A DNA stretch of 64,000 nt from Taxawa tesnikishii (nom. ined.) (lineage: Eukaryota; Ascomycota; Dothideomycetes; Dothideales), in the NCBI GenBank assembly GCA_030247885.1, contig JAPDRO010000001.1:1612001-1676000 (forward strand), in the 5' to 3' direction. The notes beneath the pieces were generated by a model. It had not been told where the DNA came from and searched no databases. It saw nothing but the letters and a program-made list of their open reading frames with translations. Each line of letters starts with the position of its first letter. Positions within the stretch are counted from its first letter, which is position 1. Below, in pieces: positions 1-11,501 of this stretch. The position numbers and the translations under genes were made by a program.

Positions 1-1387
1 CAGCATAGCACCACCAAATTCGTCTGTGCTCCTCGCCAATTCGCCCCAATTTACACCCTCATCAACCGTCATCTTGCGGCTGTGAATGCGAAGAATTTGG
101 GCACGAGACTCCTCATTGGGCAGTGGGAACTCGATCTTCCTGTCCAGACGACCCGACCGCAGCAAGGCGGGATCCAGGACGTCGACTCTGTTCGTGGCAG
201 CAAGAACCTTGATTCTGTCGTCGCTAGCGAATCCATCAAGCTGGTTCAGAAGCTCCAACATGGTCCGTTGCACCTCACGGTCACCGGACTTCTCGGAGTC
301 GAAACGCTTGGTACCCACGGCGTCGAGTTCGTCAATGAAAATGATCGAAGGGGCCTTCTCCTTGGCAAGAGCGAAGCAGTCCCGAACCAGCTTGGCGCCG
401 TCACCAATGAACATCTGCACCAGTTGGGGGCCAGCGAGTTTGAGGAAAGTAGCCTCTGTCTGAGCGGCACAAGCACGGGCGAGGAGCGTCTTGCCGGTTC
501 CGGGGGTCCGTACATCAGAGCACCTGTGAGCCATTGTCAGCAAAGAAACCAGAGGATGAGATTTTACAATCGCGCAGGAGCGTACCCTTTGGTGCCTTGA
601 TACCAATCTTCTTGAACCTCTCTGCTTCCTTCATCGGCCAAACAACCGCCTCGACCAGCTCTTCTATTTGCTTGTCCAGACCACCGACATCAGTGTACTT
701 CTCCGTAGGCTTCTCATCCACCTCCATAGCCTTGACTCTGCTGTCGTACTCTGCAGGCAGGGTGTCGAGGACGAGGTAAGAGTCTTTGTTCACACCGATG
801 AGATCGCCAGGCTTGAGCTTCTCGTGGTCGACAAGGCCGATAAGCGGGAGGAAGATGGTCTGACGGGTGGATGTCTTGATGACGGCGGACTTGCCAACAC
901 GGGTGGCATCGAGGTCGATGTTGGCACCTTCCTCAGCAGCTTCAGCGCTGACATCGAGATCAAGGATTTCGACAACGTTGCCGACGAGATACGGTAGTTG
1001 CCTGCATCATGCGTAAGACAAATACGTTTAAGGGATAGTTTCTTGTTCGGAGTTGTTGATAGCATACCTGTTGTTGTCGATCTTATCCACGTTGTCCTTG
1101 ATCTTGTCTTGCATAGCTTGCTTCTCGTGCGTTAACCGCTGGAACTCGCTCTTCATGATCCTCGTGTCGTTCTCCAGTAGTCGCCTCCGCGAAATGATGT
1201 CTCGTGTGCTTGAGTTGAGTATCTCCATATCTACAACGTCTTGCTCCTTCTCCTCTTCCTTCTTATTGTCACCATCTGCGTCCTTCATCTCAGCATCGCC
1301 GCCCTCGTTGGGCTTCTTCTGCTCCTTGTCGTCTCCCTCCTTCTTTCCATCGCGCTCCATGTCATCGAGATCCTCCAACGTAGACAT
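1..1387 (-). CDS. RPT5: 26S proteasome regulatory ATPase Rpt5 (PSMC3 type), 3' end outside window
   Basis: AAA+ ATPase of the 19S base ring that unfolds substrates and opens the 20S gate. Three exons are visible: 1387-1068, 1001-586 and 523-1, with GT-AG introns of 66 and 62 nt. The N-terminus (from [14 protein letters not shown]) is acidic, then a coiled coil, then the OB region with [19 protein letters not shown], and [20 protein letters not shown] before the ATPase core. Exon 3 encodes Walker A (GPPGTGKT), Walker B (IIFIDELDA) and [20 protein letters not shown]. The frame slips by one base inside Walker A, at a run of five G (502-506) where six are needed; in an essential gene this looks like an assembly error. 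The reading frame is open to base 1, so the C-terminus (usual length about 420-460 aa) lies outside. Identity is clear from near-identity to the family across all blocks. Confidence 0.95.
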
Positions 1388-1712
1388 TCTTGCGAGCTGG
1401 CGATGAGACGATCTGTAAGTGTTGCACAAGAGTGTATTGGATGGACTGGTCCAAAGGTGTGCTGATGGGATAATCCGGTGAAAAGTTACGTAGGCGGTGA
1501 TGGATTGCGTAGCTGCAGCTGGAGGACGCGAAGGTGAGCTGTCCGATGATGGAGCTGCGGCGCGGCTGATCTCCGGCTGTTCCTTCTGCTTCTGGAAGAC
1601 CATACGGGGTAGTTCCTACGAACGTGAGCACTCCGTCAGCAGTTTCAACCAGAACCGCTGTGCGCATTGTCCAGACTAGGTGTGCAGCAAGGAGAACTGT
1701 AAAACATTCAAC
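1388..1712. promoter_or_regulatory. shared divergent promoter region RPT5 / COX16
   Basis: These 325 bases separate the start codons of RPT5 (leftward) and COX16 (rightward), so both promoters and 5' leaders must lie here. I see no strong TATA box or known motif that I can assign with confidence. Confidence 0.6.
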
Positions 1713-2114
1713 ATGGCCGTCTTTCAAGCAAAGCGCTACCGCCCGACCTCTCAGAGCAACACCATCCCTGCCAAATATCGCGCGGCTCTTGCGAGGCATC
1801 CGTTCGCGCTCTTCGGGCTACCATTCATCGCAACTATGGTCTTGGGGTCGTTCTTCCTGACCCCGGCTACGGCTATTCGATACGAGAGATATGATCGGAA
1901 AGTGAGGCAGTTGACGAAAGAGGAGGAGTTAGGCATAGGCAAGGACAGACGCAAGATTGACCTCAAGGAGGAATACTACGTATGTTACCATGCTGTCTTA
2001 GGTTCAGCTGAAGTAGTACTGATCCATCTACAGCGGCTGGCAGCTAAGGACTTGGATAACTGGGAACAGAAGAGAGTGAAGCGATTGCCAGGCGAGCATG
2101 ACGGTATCCTGTAG
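1713..2114 (+). CDS. COX16: cytochrome c oxidase assembly protein Cox16
   Basis: Small mitochondrial inner-membrane factor needed to assemble complex IV. Two exons, 1713-1979 and 2034-2114, with a 54-nt GT-AG intron, give 115 aa. The start MAVFQAKRYRP is chosen because the Cox16 domain begins about 20 residues later (KYRAALARHPF). One membrane segment (ALFGLPFIATMVLGSFFL, about residues 28-47) is followed by TAIRYERYDRKVRQLTKEEE and the family signature DLKEEYY, then an ending with DLDNWEQKRVKRLPGE. Size and order match yeast Cox16 (118 aa). It is divergent from RPT5 across 325 bases. Confidence 0.95.
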   Translation: MAVFQAKRYRPTSQSNTIPAKYRAALARHPFALFGLPFIATMVLGSFFLTPATAIRYERYDRKVRQLTKEEELGIGKDRRKIDLKEEYYVCYHAVLGSAEVVLIHLQRLAAKDLDNWEQKRVKRLPGEHDGIL

Positions 2115-3237
2115 GCTGGTGCTGCTTCTGGACCGGTTTTGAGGGACTTCGACGGCGCTTGCGTTGTGTTGGGAGATAAGTGAGGCGTTTAAGGAGCAAT
2201 CGAGGAAGAGACTGGACCTACAGGGGTATCGCCACGGCGTGCTCGATTGTCAGCTTGCGGGACAACTCCTTCCTTTCAACGCGGATTCCCGTTAGCAGAA
2301 CGCATGGACTCTGCAAGCCGACCGCACCAACTTTCAGTCGTTACAGGCTTTCTTCTCCAGCCTGCTAGCTCCATCGGATGCGGATTTTCGGATGATCTTC
2401 GAAGAAGCATGCATGGGATCAAAACCAACGGCGTGGGAACCTCGACACTGCCTATTCCACCTGCCCTAGTTATCGACTGCGCGACCAGTATCAGTCACCG
2501 GGAAGTTTTGCTGGTGGCGAGAAGCGCCTGGTAGCAGACATGGCAAAAGCTCATTTGTCATGCCAGACGCCCCTATTTGCCAGAGGGTCAGGAGCTTGCG
2601 GTGTGCGAGTGAGTATTCTCCGAAAGGACATCTTAGGATAGCGACCCAGCATGGCTAGACAAGCGAGTGCAAATGCCATGCGGTGCAATAGACATCTAGG
2701 CCGCTGAGGGGCGCGCCAGTTGAGTAGTGTCCATAGCGCGCGAAAGAAAATAAAAAGCCTATTACTATTGGACGTTCCAACCAATCTTACAGCCCAGCAT
2801 GTCTGTTTACGCGACCAGGACAACGAGAGTTCGAAGGAGTAGCGTGGCTTGCAAAGACTGGCCAAAGCAGTTATGTGACAAAAACGGTGGCCGCCTTGTT
2901 AGACTTCTCCGCCGCCGGGGCCAAACCAACTCCGATCGTGTTTGCCCTATCTCAATTAGACGAAGGGGGCTGATATGGTTACCACCTTGTCAGAGGCACT
3001 CACACATGATACGTGATATGCTTCCCCGCTTGCGCCTCGTCTCCATCGCATCGACAAACCATTATCGGACTGTCCGACCGCATAACCAGCTGTTTTGACT
3101 CCAGCATGCAGCGCACCATAGACGATGTTGTCTATACACTTAAGTCAATCATCTGCCTTTCCCAAGTTATGTTGATTCCTCTAGAAAGATGCCGCGCTCA
3201 GGTTTTGAGTCTGTCCTTCTGATCGTTAAGGCAATCA
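2115..3237. other. intergenic stretch, no gene recognised
   Basis: About 1.1 kb between COX16 and the P450 relic. Several short open frames exist on both strands, but none shows a recognisable domain or fungal splice pattern. No repeat or RNA gene is evident. Confidence 0.5.
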
Positions 3238-4480
3238 TGAGTCTTCTTTGTGTGGTACTGGAAATGTCCTCAATATCCCTACAAGTCTTCCGACCACCCA
3301 TCTCATTGTAGCCGCTGACGTGATGGTTTTGCTTTACAAAGCAAGCACTCTCCCAAGACTTAGAACAGACGCAAATACTAATGAGTTCCAGTGGTCGACA
3401 TATACCGACATCGCCTACATTGAAGGGCTTCCCAAAACTCCAGGTGCATTACTTTACCCGTCTTCAGACATCTGCTCCAGCTTGGCGAAGACCATGCTAC
3501 GACCTGTGAGAGATGGTGGCGCAAGTATGAGGTCCTACGCCGTATGCTATATTGACTCACAGCTACTTTAGATACAAGCAATCCGTCTACCAGATCAAGC
3601 CAGGCAACCAACATGCTGTAGTAGTCAATTCGTTTGAGGACTGCCGCAAGATGCTGGTTGGGCACCAATCCGCGCTCATCTATTGTCAAAAATTGCATGC
3701 CTTCCACGATGTCATCTCATCTACTCAAGGCTTCACCATCGGCTCCTCACTATAGGACGAGAGCTGCAGGAACAAGCGCAAAGCTGCTGGTAGCGCTCTT
3801 GGCAGATCAGCTATGCGGAAACACAAGGACATGTTCGACTTGGAGAGCTACTGCATCGTGCAGGATCTCGAAAGCGACAGCGAAGGTGGAGAGATAGAAC
3901 TTAACGTACGGCCGTACATCCAGCGGTTTGCATTGAACACAACTCTGACTCTATGCTACGGCACCCGGATGGACAACGTTTACGACGACACATCTGAATG
4001 CCCTCATCAAAGAAGCCGGCAGATACTACACCGTAAGCGCGATGAGCTTGCCGAGGAAGACATTCACCGAGGTTGATTGAAACGGGGCGAAGATTTCACC
4101 CAAGACGCAAGCCGAGAACCATGGTATGCGACGGCTCTTTTGTAAGTCGCATGCTCCTAGCAGTCCACTGATTCAGAACGCAGAAACTGGCCACTTCGGT
4201 CCCACCGTCTCCACCTTCAACCCGGAGCGCTCGCTTTTATCTATTTCCCTCCCGTTCTGAACGGCTCCAAAGAAGGACCGGACCACCCTCCTTCGGCCTT
4301 GGTTCCCGTGCTTGCAGCGGCCAGTTCGTTGCCTCACGCCTCCTCTATACGGCTCTTCTCCGTCTGTTGTCCTCCTATGAGATCGTAGCCAGCGAACCTG
4401 AACCACCCAACACAGACTTTGTGGAGTTCAACGCTTTCAAAAGCGTGCTGGTGGCTATACCAGGAATTTCAAGGCGCGCC
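3238..4480 (+). pseudogene. decayed cytochrome P450, CYP504-like (phenylacetate 2-hydroxylase type)
   Basis: Fragments in several frames line up in order with the CYP504/phacA family. They are: LPKTPGALLYP near 3430; TCERWWRK before an apparent retained 47-nt intron (3525-3571); YKQSVYQIKPGNQHAVVVNS; FEDCRKMLVGHQSALI; ISSTQGFTIGSS; FDLESYCIVQDLESDSEGG; VRPYIQRFALNTTLTLCYGT; KEAGRYYTVSAMSLPRKTF; FGPTVSTFNPER; the haem-thiolate motif SFGLGSRACSGQ (about 4289-4324); and SSYEIVASEPEPPNTDF. In-frame stops occur (TAG at 3753-3755 where Trp is expected, TGA at 4076-4078). The frame changes before the haem loop, and the I-helix segment is missing between the CYGTRM block and the KEAGRYY block. Unlike the homopolymer slips elsewhere, this damage includes substitutions and deletions, so the gene is dead. 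The living family hydroxylates phenylacetate at the ER. Confidence 0.85.
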
Positions 4481-5203
4481 TGTTGCCGAGAGATAGAGAG
4501 GAGATGGCAGCATATTTGGAGGGGCGAGAGCAAGGAGTGTGGATTACTACAAGGAAAGCGAGGGTGTTACGGTCTAGGTCGCACAACAGAAAAACTAGAA
4601 GAGAACGGTGTCAACTGAACCCATCTCGTACTCCACAATATATACCTGACAGCTAGGGACAAACTCTTCGAAGATCACGCTAACCGGCCCGGCAGTCCGC
4701 CACTTTGCAGTATATAGGCAAACCGGCCCGTCACTCCAATGCCGCGGTTCTGGCACATATCGGTTCTACAACTTTTGATGCACGAACCCCGCTCAGGAGT
4801 GCTCTCGATTTCAGCCGCAATATCGAGCTACACCGTGCCTTGCATTCATCCAGGGTTTGATTGGCTGGTCGACCAGGGACGACATTCCATTTCAAGCTTC
4901 TTCGCCCAGTCCAGCCAAGTTTCCCCACATAAATCCCGCGTTTTTCTCCGCATCACGTTTCGACTTGCCTCGTCTAAGGCTCGTCACACAACTAATTGAC
5001 TATTGGGTACGTCGATGGTCGATGGATGCTCATTTAACCATTGCATAGGTTAGCAGGGTAGATCTAGTTATTTTTTTCGTTCCTAGTAACCTCGCCGTCT
5101 CCAAATACATAAGTGTCCCTCCCAGCTCCGAAATGCAGAAGAACATCTGCTGATTCAATCTTACCTCCCTATCTTTCCTCTTTCTTCCTCTCAACCGCAA
5201 GCC
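4481..5203. other. spacer and probable GH7 promoter/5' leader
   Basis: About 720 bases between the P450 relic and the GH7 gene. The last 100 bases are pyrimidine-rich, as in many highly expressed fungal genes. An ATTGG (reverse CCAAT box) lies near 5003. No coding sequence is recognised. Confidence 0.45.
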
Positions 5204-6453
5204 ATGGCTCGGTCACTTGCAGTCACAGCGCTGGCTTTCCTGCCTCTCGCGCTGGCCCAGCAGATTGGCCGCATTCCGGAGGTCCACCCTCGCCTCACGA
5301 CACAACAGTGCACAAAGAAGCACGGTTGCCGTACTCAGCAAACCTCCGTCGTGATTGATGCCTTGACACACCCCATCCAGGATATCTACACCGGCGGTTC
5401 GTGTGAGAACTCTACCAGCGGCAACTTGAACACGACCATCTGCCCGACCCAAGAAGCATGTGCAAAGAGCTGTGCCCTGGAGGGGATCAACTACGCCCAG
5501 CACGGCGTCTACACACATGGAAACTCCATGACCCTTCGCCAATACTTGCCAGAAAACGGCACAGAGGTCTCCGTGTCTCCTCGAGTTTACCTCCTCGATG
5601 AGAGTGGCAAGAACTACAGCCTCCTCAAGCTCCTCAACCAAGAAGTTACTTTCACGGCCGACGTATCGAACCTGCCCTGCGGCATGAACGGCGCCTTATA
5701 CCTCACATCCATGGAGGCTGACGGTGGCCGCAGCGCCCTCAACCCCGCTGGTGCAACCTACGGCACAGGCTACTGCGACGCGCAGTGCTTTGACTTGCCC
5801 TGGATCAACGGCGTTGCCAACATCAACGGCTCCGGCGCTTGCTGCAACGAGATGGACCTCTGGGAGGCCAACGCGAGAGCAACAGCGTTGACGCCGCATG
5901 CATGCAACGTCACCGGCCTGTACGAGTGCACTGGCGCTGAGTGTGGATCGAATGGCGTGTGCGATAAGTCCGGCTGTGGCTTCAACCCATACGCTCTCGG
6001 CGCGCACAACTACTACGGCTACCACGATACCGTCGACACCACCAAGCCCTTCACCGTGGTGACGCAGTTCTACACCGACGACAACACTGCCCACGGTACC
6101 TTGAACCAGATTCGCCGTCTCTATGTGCAGAACGGCAAGGTCATCCACAACGCCGCTGTGCAGTTCGACAATGCCACCCTCAACTCCATCACCAACGATT
6201 ACTGTGAGGCCAGCTCCCCTCCTTTGAGCAGCGCGGAGGTCTGCCGCAGATGGGTGACGCCCTTGGGCTGGGTATGGTCCTGATCTTCTCCATCTGGAAC
6301 GACCCGACTGGAAACATGACCTGGCTTGACTCCGGTAACGCCGGTCCTTGCAACGCCACGGAGGGTAACCCAAGCGTGATCTTGGCCGAGGACCCTACCA
6401 CATCTGTCACCTTCTCGAACATCAAGTGGGGTGACATCGGCTCCACTTACTGA
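5204..6453 (+). CDS. secreted GH7 endo-beta-1,4-glucanase (EG1/Cel7B type), no CBM
   Basis: Cellulose-cleaving retaining hydrolase acting outside the cell. A signal peptide ([18 protein letters not shown]) precedes the mature start [11 protein letters not shown]. The catalytic motif [13 protein letters not shown] holds the E-x-D-x-x-E triad. [31 protein letters not shown] and [12 protein letters not shown] follow trichodermal EG1 more closely than cellobiohydrolase I. The protein stops right after the catalytic domain, without linker or CBM1. Uninterrupted by introns. The frame slips by one base at a run of four C (6216-6219); five C would give [17 protein letters not shown] and a 416-aa enzyme, so the break is probably an assembly error. 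A real recent loss of function cannot be excluded. The neighbouring Ser-rich gene is unrelated. Confidence 0.9.
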
Positions 6454-7226
6454 GTGGGAAATTAGGACGGATGAAGCAGCGTGACGAGCTGATCCGCGTA
6501 CTTGATGGGGGTTCAGATACAGGATCAGTCTTTGTGTACAACTTTTCATGATCAAAAACTACCATCGACTTCGAACATCGCTCATTCGATCCAAGTGCCT
6601 GTGTCTTCTCGTGTATACCGCTGCCAGTAAAGCTTCAGAGGTTTAGATCACGTGTCGTTACAACTTGGAGGACAACAGAACCATCTAAAACGTGAATATC
6701 CCATACTAGCCGTTGGAAATGAGAACAGCTGTGTGAATCCAGTCGAACGCTGAATTTGTATACCAGTCTCCCTAGATCTCCAGAGTCACCGAAACTGCTG
6801 TTTACGATGCGTAATACGGGGTTGCCCTTTTGCGTGGCAGTGTCTGTTTCCCTCCAACTCAGTTCATTGTCATCCCAATACATGCGTGAGGGTTGCTCAA
6901 CATCGACATCTTTAGACGTGCTCACGCGAGCTTGCTGGCAGATGAGAAAAAGAAGTCTGCACATTTAACCCTGTAGGTCACTGTCGCTTTGCTATGGTAT
7001 GATACGCGAGGTGAAATATTGCATTCGAACTGATAGACGTCCATTACCACTCCATATCGCTAGCCATTTCAATAGCCATCATACCCATGAACATTACATC
7101 CCCTTGATCATGCCTCGTAAAGGAATGTGATATCGTTTCCGAACAAAGACAAAGTAATGACACTGATGTTGTCCAACCTCCAGCTGAAGAACGCATACGG
7201 CCTCCCCATATCACCCACGATCCATC
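6454..7226. other. 3' flank between convergent genes, nothing recognised
   Basis: About 770 bases between the ends of the GH7 gene and the leftward Ser-rich gene. It contains a single CACGTG near 6650 and no recognisable gene or repeat. Confidence 0.45.
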
Positions 7227-7891
7227 TTAGATCATGGCAACAGCTGCGATAGCGCCAGCCAAGAATCCCGCGACGGGCTTGTTGACGGCAGCCGCACCAG
7301 TAAACGCAGGTCCGGAGTAAGCGGGGTAAGAAGCGCCCGCACCAGTACCGCTGGGGGCGTAGTAGGACGGGGACCTGGAGCTGTAGGAAGCAACGGGGAT
7401 TGGCACCGTCTCGGTCGCACCGGCCTCGGAAATCACAGTGGAGGTGAAGCCGGAGGAGGGAACGGGTGGGTTGGGCGGAATGTAAGGGCTGGCGCTGCCG
7501 CTGTGGGAGCTGGCAGTGGTTGCGGGTGGTGTAGCTGAAGCACTCACGCTCGCGCTTGATCTTGGTGCGGAGGACACACTTGGGGCGGATGAGGCACTCG
7601 GTGCAGTCGGAGCCACTGGGACGGGAATGGTCTCAGTGTGGCTGGCTTCGGTGATAGCCAGAGAGGAGAAGGAGAGGACTCCGCTAGCTGAGCTGCTGGG
7701 TTGGGCCGCCGACGATTGTACCGCCGAAGATTGGGTGGTCCTGTTGATTGTTAGAGGTATGTTGGAAGATATGAATTCTCTTGAACAAAATTGACTTACG
7801 CAACGGTTACCTGGCCATCACTGGATTGTCCGGCGGTCTGAGCCAGAGCGCTACCGACCAAGGCTAGAAGAGCAATAGAGGAGCGGACCAT
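7227..7891 (-). CDS. Ser/Ala/Pro-rich secreted, probably GPI-anchored surface protein
   Basis: Two exons (7891-7800 and 7740-7227) with a 59-nt intron give 201 aa. The N-terminus MVRSSIALLALVGSALA is a signal peptide followed by QTAGQSSDGQ. The middle is low-complexity Ser/Ala/Thr/Pro. Two related motifs, ITEASHTETIPVPVA and ISEAGATETVPIPVA, form an internal repeat. The end (FTGAAAVNKPVAGFLAGAIAAVAMI) has small residues followed by a hydrophobic tail without a charged stop, as expected for GPI attachment. No enzymatic domain is visible. It is likely a cell-wall or plasma-membrane mannoprotein; the exact role is unknown. Confidence 0.75.
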
Positions 7892-9913
7892 GTCGACGGT
7901 TGTTCTTGCTTGTTGGAATAACTTTTGCTTAGTTTACAAAGCGATGGACGTGATATAGTAACGACAGTCACGGAGAAACGCTTGGAGTAGAGATGCTTGA
8001 CAGAACGATTGTGTCTTGCCAGTTTCGAGCAAGAAAGTAAGGGAAGAGACCTCTTATCTTTGCCTCAACGCACTACGTACTCAGACGGCAGAATCGCGCT
8101 CCGGCCCCTCTTCCTGCACTGTTGTATCTCAGGCGACAAAGCACTTGCTCAATTGGCGTCCGACCCGCAACGGTATGCAACAATACGAGGATACAGCTGC
8201 GGTGACACGCAAGAATGAGCCAATGGTGTGTGCGGTGTGTGTGTACTAGACCAAAAGTATATGGTATACCTTCATGTGCTTGGCCAAAGCTTGGCACTAG
8301 CTTAGTAGATGTTGAAGTTGTATGGTCATAGTTGGTTAGCGGAAGAGGTTGGGTGAGGCAAGGAGGGGGAAAGAGGCAAAAGAAAAGGCCGTGGCAAAAG
8401 CGGGGTGCATGCACGTACTTTTGTAGTGCATTCCCGTTTCCCATGTTTGAGATGGTGTGCACGACACCTCTTCATCATTCGTTCGACCAGGCCGTCTGAC
8501 AGACGGACTTACCCCAGACTGCCCATTTTCGGGCAGTCCAACTAGTCGCCGTGTGGAGCAAGTGGAGAGTGGAGTGATCCAGCCTTGCCTTAGTTACCGC
8601 GAATGCCGTCGCACATGAGGATGGAATCCTGAGAGAGAGACAGAGAGAGAGCACAGATCTCACGTCGCCCCATTGTTCGCCTCGAACACAAGCAAGGTGT
8701 GGACCGCCCAGCCCTGGAGTTTTGACAACCAACTGTTGATAGGCGATCTATTGTATCCACAGCCTTGACCATTGTGTTGCAGAATGTTTCGAGCGGTGAC
8801 GCCTTTGCCGCGCCGTCTCACCGCATCTGATCTGTCTGCGCGATGTGCTCTCTCACCCTTCAGGCTTGCAGGTTGTTGGTTCTCGACGGGGAACTCTCCA
8901 AGATGCTACTATGAGTAGGCACACGCACAGTCGTGGAAGTGAAACGGAATTCCCAATGCTGCCGGTAACCCAGCGTTGGCTCTGCGGCTGAGTGCTGGGA
9001 ATAGCAGATCTCGGGCCCGCTCGAGACGGCCTGAGCTGGAGCTCCCAAACGATGGGTTGTAGCCGGTTCATGTCTATCGCAAGGCAACGATACCACAGCA
9101 CTTTCATACGTGTCGTGCATTCCGAGGTCGGTCTTCCTATATCGGCCTCTATGTTAGGGGTGCCATGGTCACTAGTCTGCGTGTGGGGGTTGAGTTTGCG
9201 AGAGATAGATTTGCTGTACTTTGCCAACTTGACGGTTGGGGGTGACAGCGAAGAGCAGAAACGGCGAATCTTCGGCAGAATACTGACCTGACCCGACCCG
9301 ACCTGACTGTGTTAACTTCTTCTCTTCCTTCTTCATTCAACAAGCTCTTCGAACAGCGTCGGCAAGACAGCGGTCCACAATGGGTTGTGAAGAGATGCGT
9401 ACCGTCTTATCTAACCGCGCTTCTTTCGACGTTCATCTTCTTTTGTTGTCTATCTTACCACGTTGTTTCATAAAGCCAGACCCCGCAACATGGGCGGAGA
9501 CTGACCAGCATGGTTGGCACTCTTCTTGCTGGTATCAGCCGTACTCGAGTCTTTTCCTGTACAATATTCGGTTCGGTGGTTCGGTTCAAGGTAACACTTC
9601 AGCAACAACACGACAGCCTCACATTTTGTGAATGGAGCAACAAGCGCAAGGCTCACTAACTGTAGCCCAACATAACTCGTTGAGACCCCGAGCACAGCAC
9701 TATAAATCCTCTTGTAGTCACTGTTTACAGATAGAAGCTACACAATCAAGCATGTAAGGACTAAAACATGGACGGTCATCATACTCGTCGTATTTCGGGA
9801 TATTATACAATTGTCTCCCGCATTTTCGCAGGGCAGAACGTCATGCAATGCGTATCTCCATAAGTTTTTCATGCCTCAACAACACGTGAGGCTGCCCATA
9901 TCCGTTCAGCAGC
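7892..9913. other. 2-kb intergenic stretch, no gene recognised
   Basis: Open frames up to about 130 codons occur here but lack domains, plausible splice sites or codon regularity. Small low-complexity patches are present: a GA-rich run near 8631-8653 and GACCTGACCCGACCCGACCT near 9285-9305. No tRNA or transposon feature is seen. Confidence 0.45.
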
Positions 9914-10576
9914 TCAAGAGCGTGGTGCCTCGGATGCCACTGTGTCGGCGGTCTCTGGTTGCCTGTTCTCGGCGTTTCCAGCTCCTGCCTCCTGGGCGGT
10001 GCCTCTTGGGATCCGAGCCTCATCAACATCCACGGCACGGAGGTTGGTGTGTTGTGGGTCGTGAGGATCCGCTAGCTGACCTGATGCAGCACCGGAAGCC
10101 CCAACACCCTGCATACCGGAACCTTGCTTCGAGCCGCCCCTCTGACCGCCATGGTGCAACTCGTTGCTGCTCTGACCCTGACCTGGGTGACCAAGACCGG
10201 TGTGGACATCAGCGGAGGTAGCTCCACCGAGAGTGTCAGATGCGGATTGGCGCTCAGACTCTGGGTCTACGTTGCCGGCGTAGTCCTGGTTGGTGGTAGG
10301 GGCTTCGTTGTTGGGGTTCGGCTTGAAGGTGCGGTCGGCTGGGGCGCTACCAGCTGGGAGAGTCTGAGCGCTGAACTCTGGTGCGGCGTCCTTCTTAGAG
10401 TGAATGCTGCCAGGTTGGTGCTGCTGTTGTTAGTAATGATCCAATGGCAGATAAGCTGCATCGATACATACACCAGAGGTCATCATTGGCTCTGAACGGG
10501 GGACGCTGGCATGAAATTGGCCGTTGTTGTTGGCAGCGCTGCCCTGGGCTCCCTCGAGATTAGAGTTGGCGCTCAT
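9914..10576 (-). CDS. conserved-looking hydrophilic, disordered protein of unknown function
   Basis: Starts MSANSNLEGAQGSAANNNGQ and has one intron: donor after MMTSG (GTATGT near 10470), branch TTACTAAC, acceptor near 10424. It continues HQPGSIHSKKDAAPEF, KPNPNNEAPTTNQDYAGNVD, DTLGGATSADVHTGLGHPG, GSGMQGVGASGAASGQ and stops at 9914. The protein is rich in Gly, Asn, Gln, Ser and Ala with scattered charges, and has no membrane segment or catalytic motif. Similar small hydrophilic proteins are, as I recall, widespread in filamentous ascomycetes, but I cannot assign a function. The perfect intron consensus supports a real gene. Confidence 0.65.
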
Positions 10577-11501
10577 GATGATTCTGGATTGACTGTATCG
10601 GTGGGGAAGGTGGTTTGGCTGGTAATTGAAGTCGTCGGACTTAGTTTAGCTGTAGAGAAGATAGAATGAAAAATGTCTCGTGTGATGCGAGAAGAGGAGT
10701 AGTTTTTGTGCCCCTCGGTGTGCGTGGGGCAGCTGCAGTCGTCACAGGTAATGGTGATGTCATTCAGGTTGGTACCTGCACGACGCGGGGCGATCCGAAT
10801 CCGAGAAACTCGACAGCGCTCGCCGCAGTTCTGCCGTTCGACTTCACTTTACAAGAATTATCGATCTCTCGCCCACGCTATACGTTGCTGCTTCCAGTGC
10901 CTTGCTTGTTACATGTACGTGCTGTGCTGTCCGAGGTTGTATATCCAAAGTTGTCTACAATCCTTCTTGTCCATTCTGCGATACAGGAAGCTTGTGTCTT
11001 TGCGTACAGATGACCCAGAAACATCCCAGATATTCCATGTGGACTCTAGTCATACAATTCTTTGGGATGGGTTGCGTCGGGCTGTGTCATGTTATGGTTG
11101 TTCTACTTCACCATCATATCCCAATCACCATCAGCGTTCATTTCGTCATGTACATCTGCTCCCAACATGGATCCTATATCTCTTTGTTCTCTCTATCTGG
11201 AGAAACCCGTCTGTTTCCCCCACACTGCCATGTCTCGCGGAGCTATTCTCTTGCGCCATTGATCTCTGACTTGTCGGCTTCTGCGTGCGATTGAGGCGGC
11301 TGGCATACCTCGGAATAGCAAGTTGGCGGCAGTTTGTAATGTAAGTTGTTGTCCCTCATACGTCAAATCAGTCCTCGCTTATACGGAAGCATGTGACCTG
11401 GTGATCTCTGATGGCCGCACTACTTCGTCCAGCATCCTGATGGTAGCTTCACACTACCTCCATTCCCCGTCACGATCTTCTCATTGTCTCATCGCACAGT
11501 C
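10577..11501. other. shared upstream region of two divergent genes
   Basis: About 925 bases between the start of the disordered-protein gene (leftward) and the next rightward gene. Overlapping rightward open frames of up to 187 codons at 10706-11294 have irregular, Cys-rich composition and no domain, so I treat them as chance. Both promoters must lie here. Confidence 0.45.

Noticed and set aside
2115-3237. Possible upstream exons of the P450 relic or another relic gene
   Set aside because: No fragment could be matched to the P450 N-terminus or any family; left as unassigned.
10706-11294. Overlapping 187- and 130-codon rightward frames
   Set aside because: Irregular composition rich in Cys and aromatics, two frames overlap at equal quality, no domain; probably promoter DNA.
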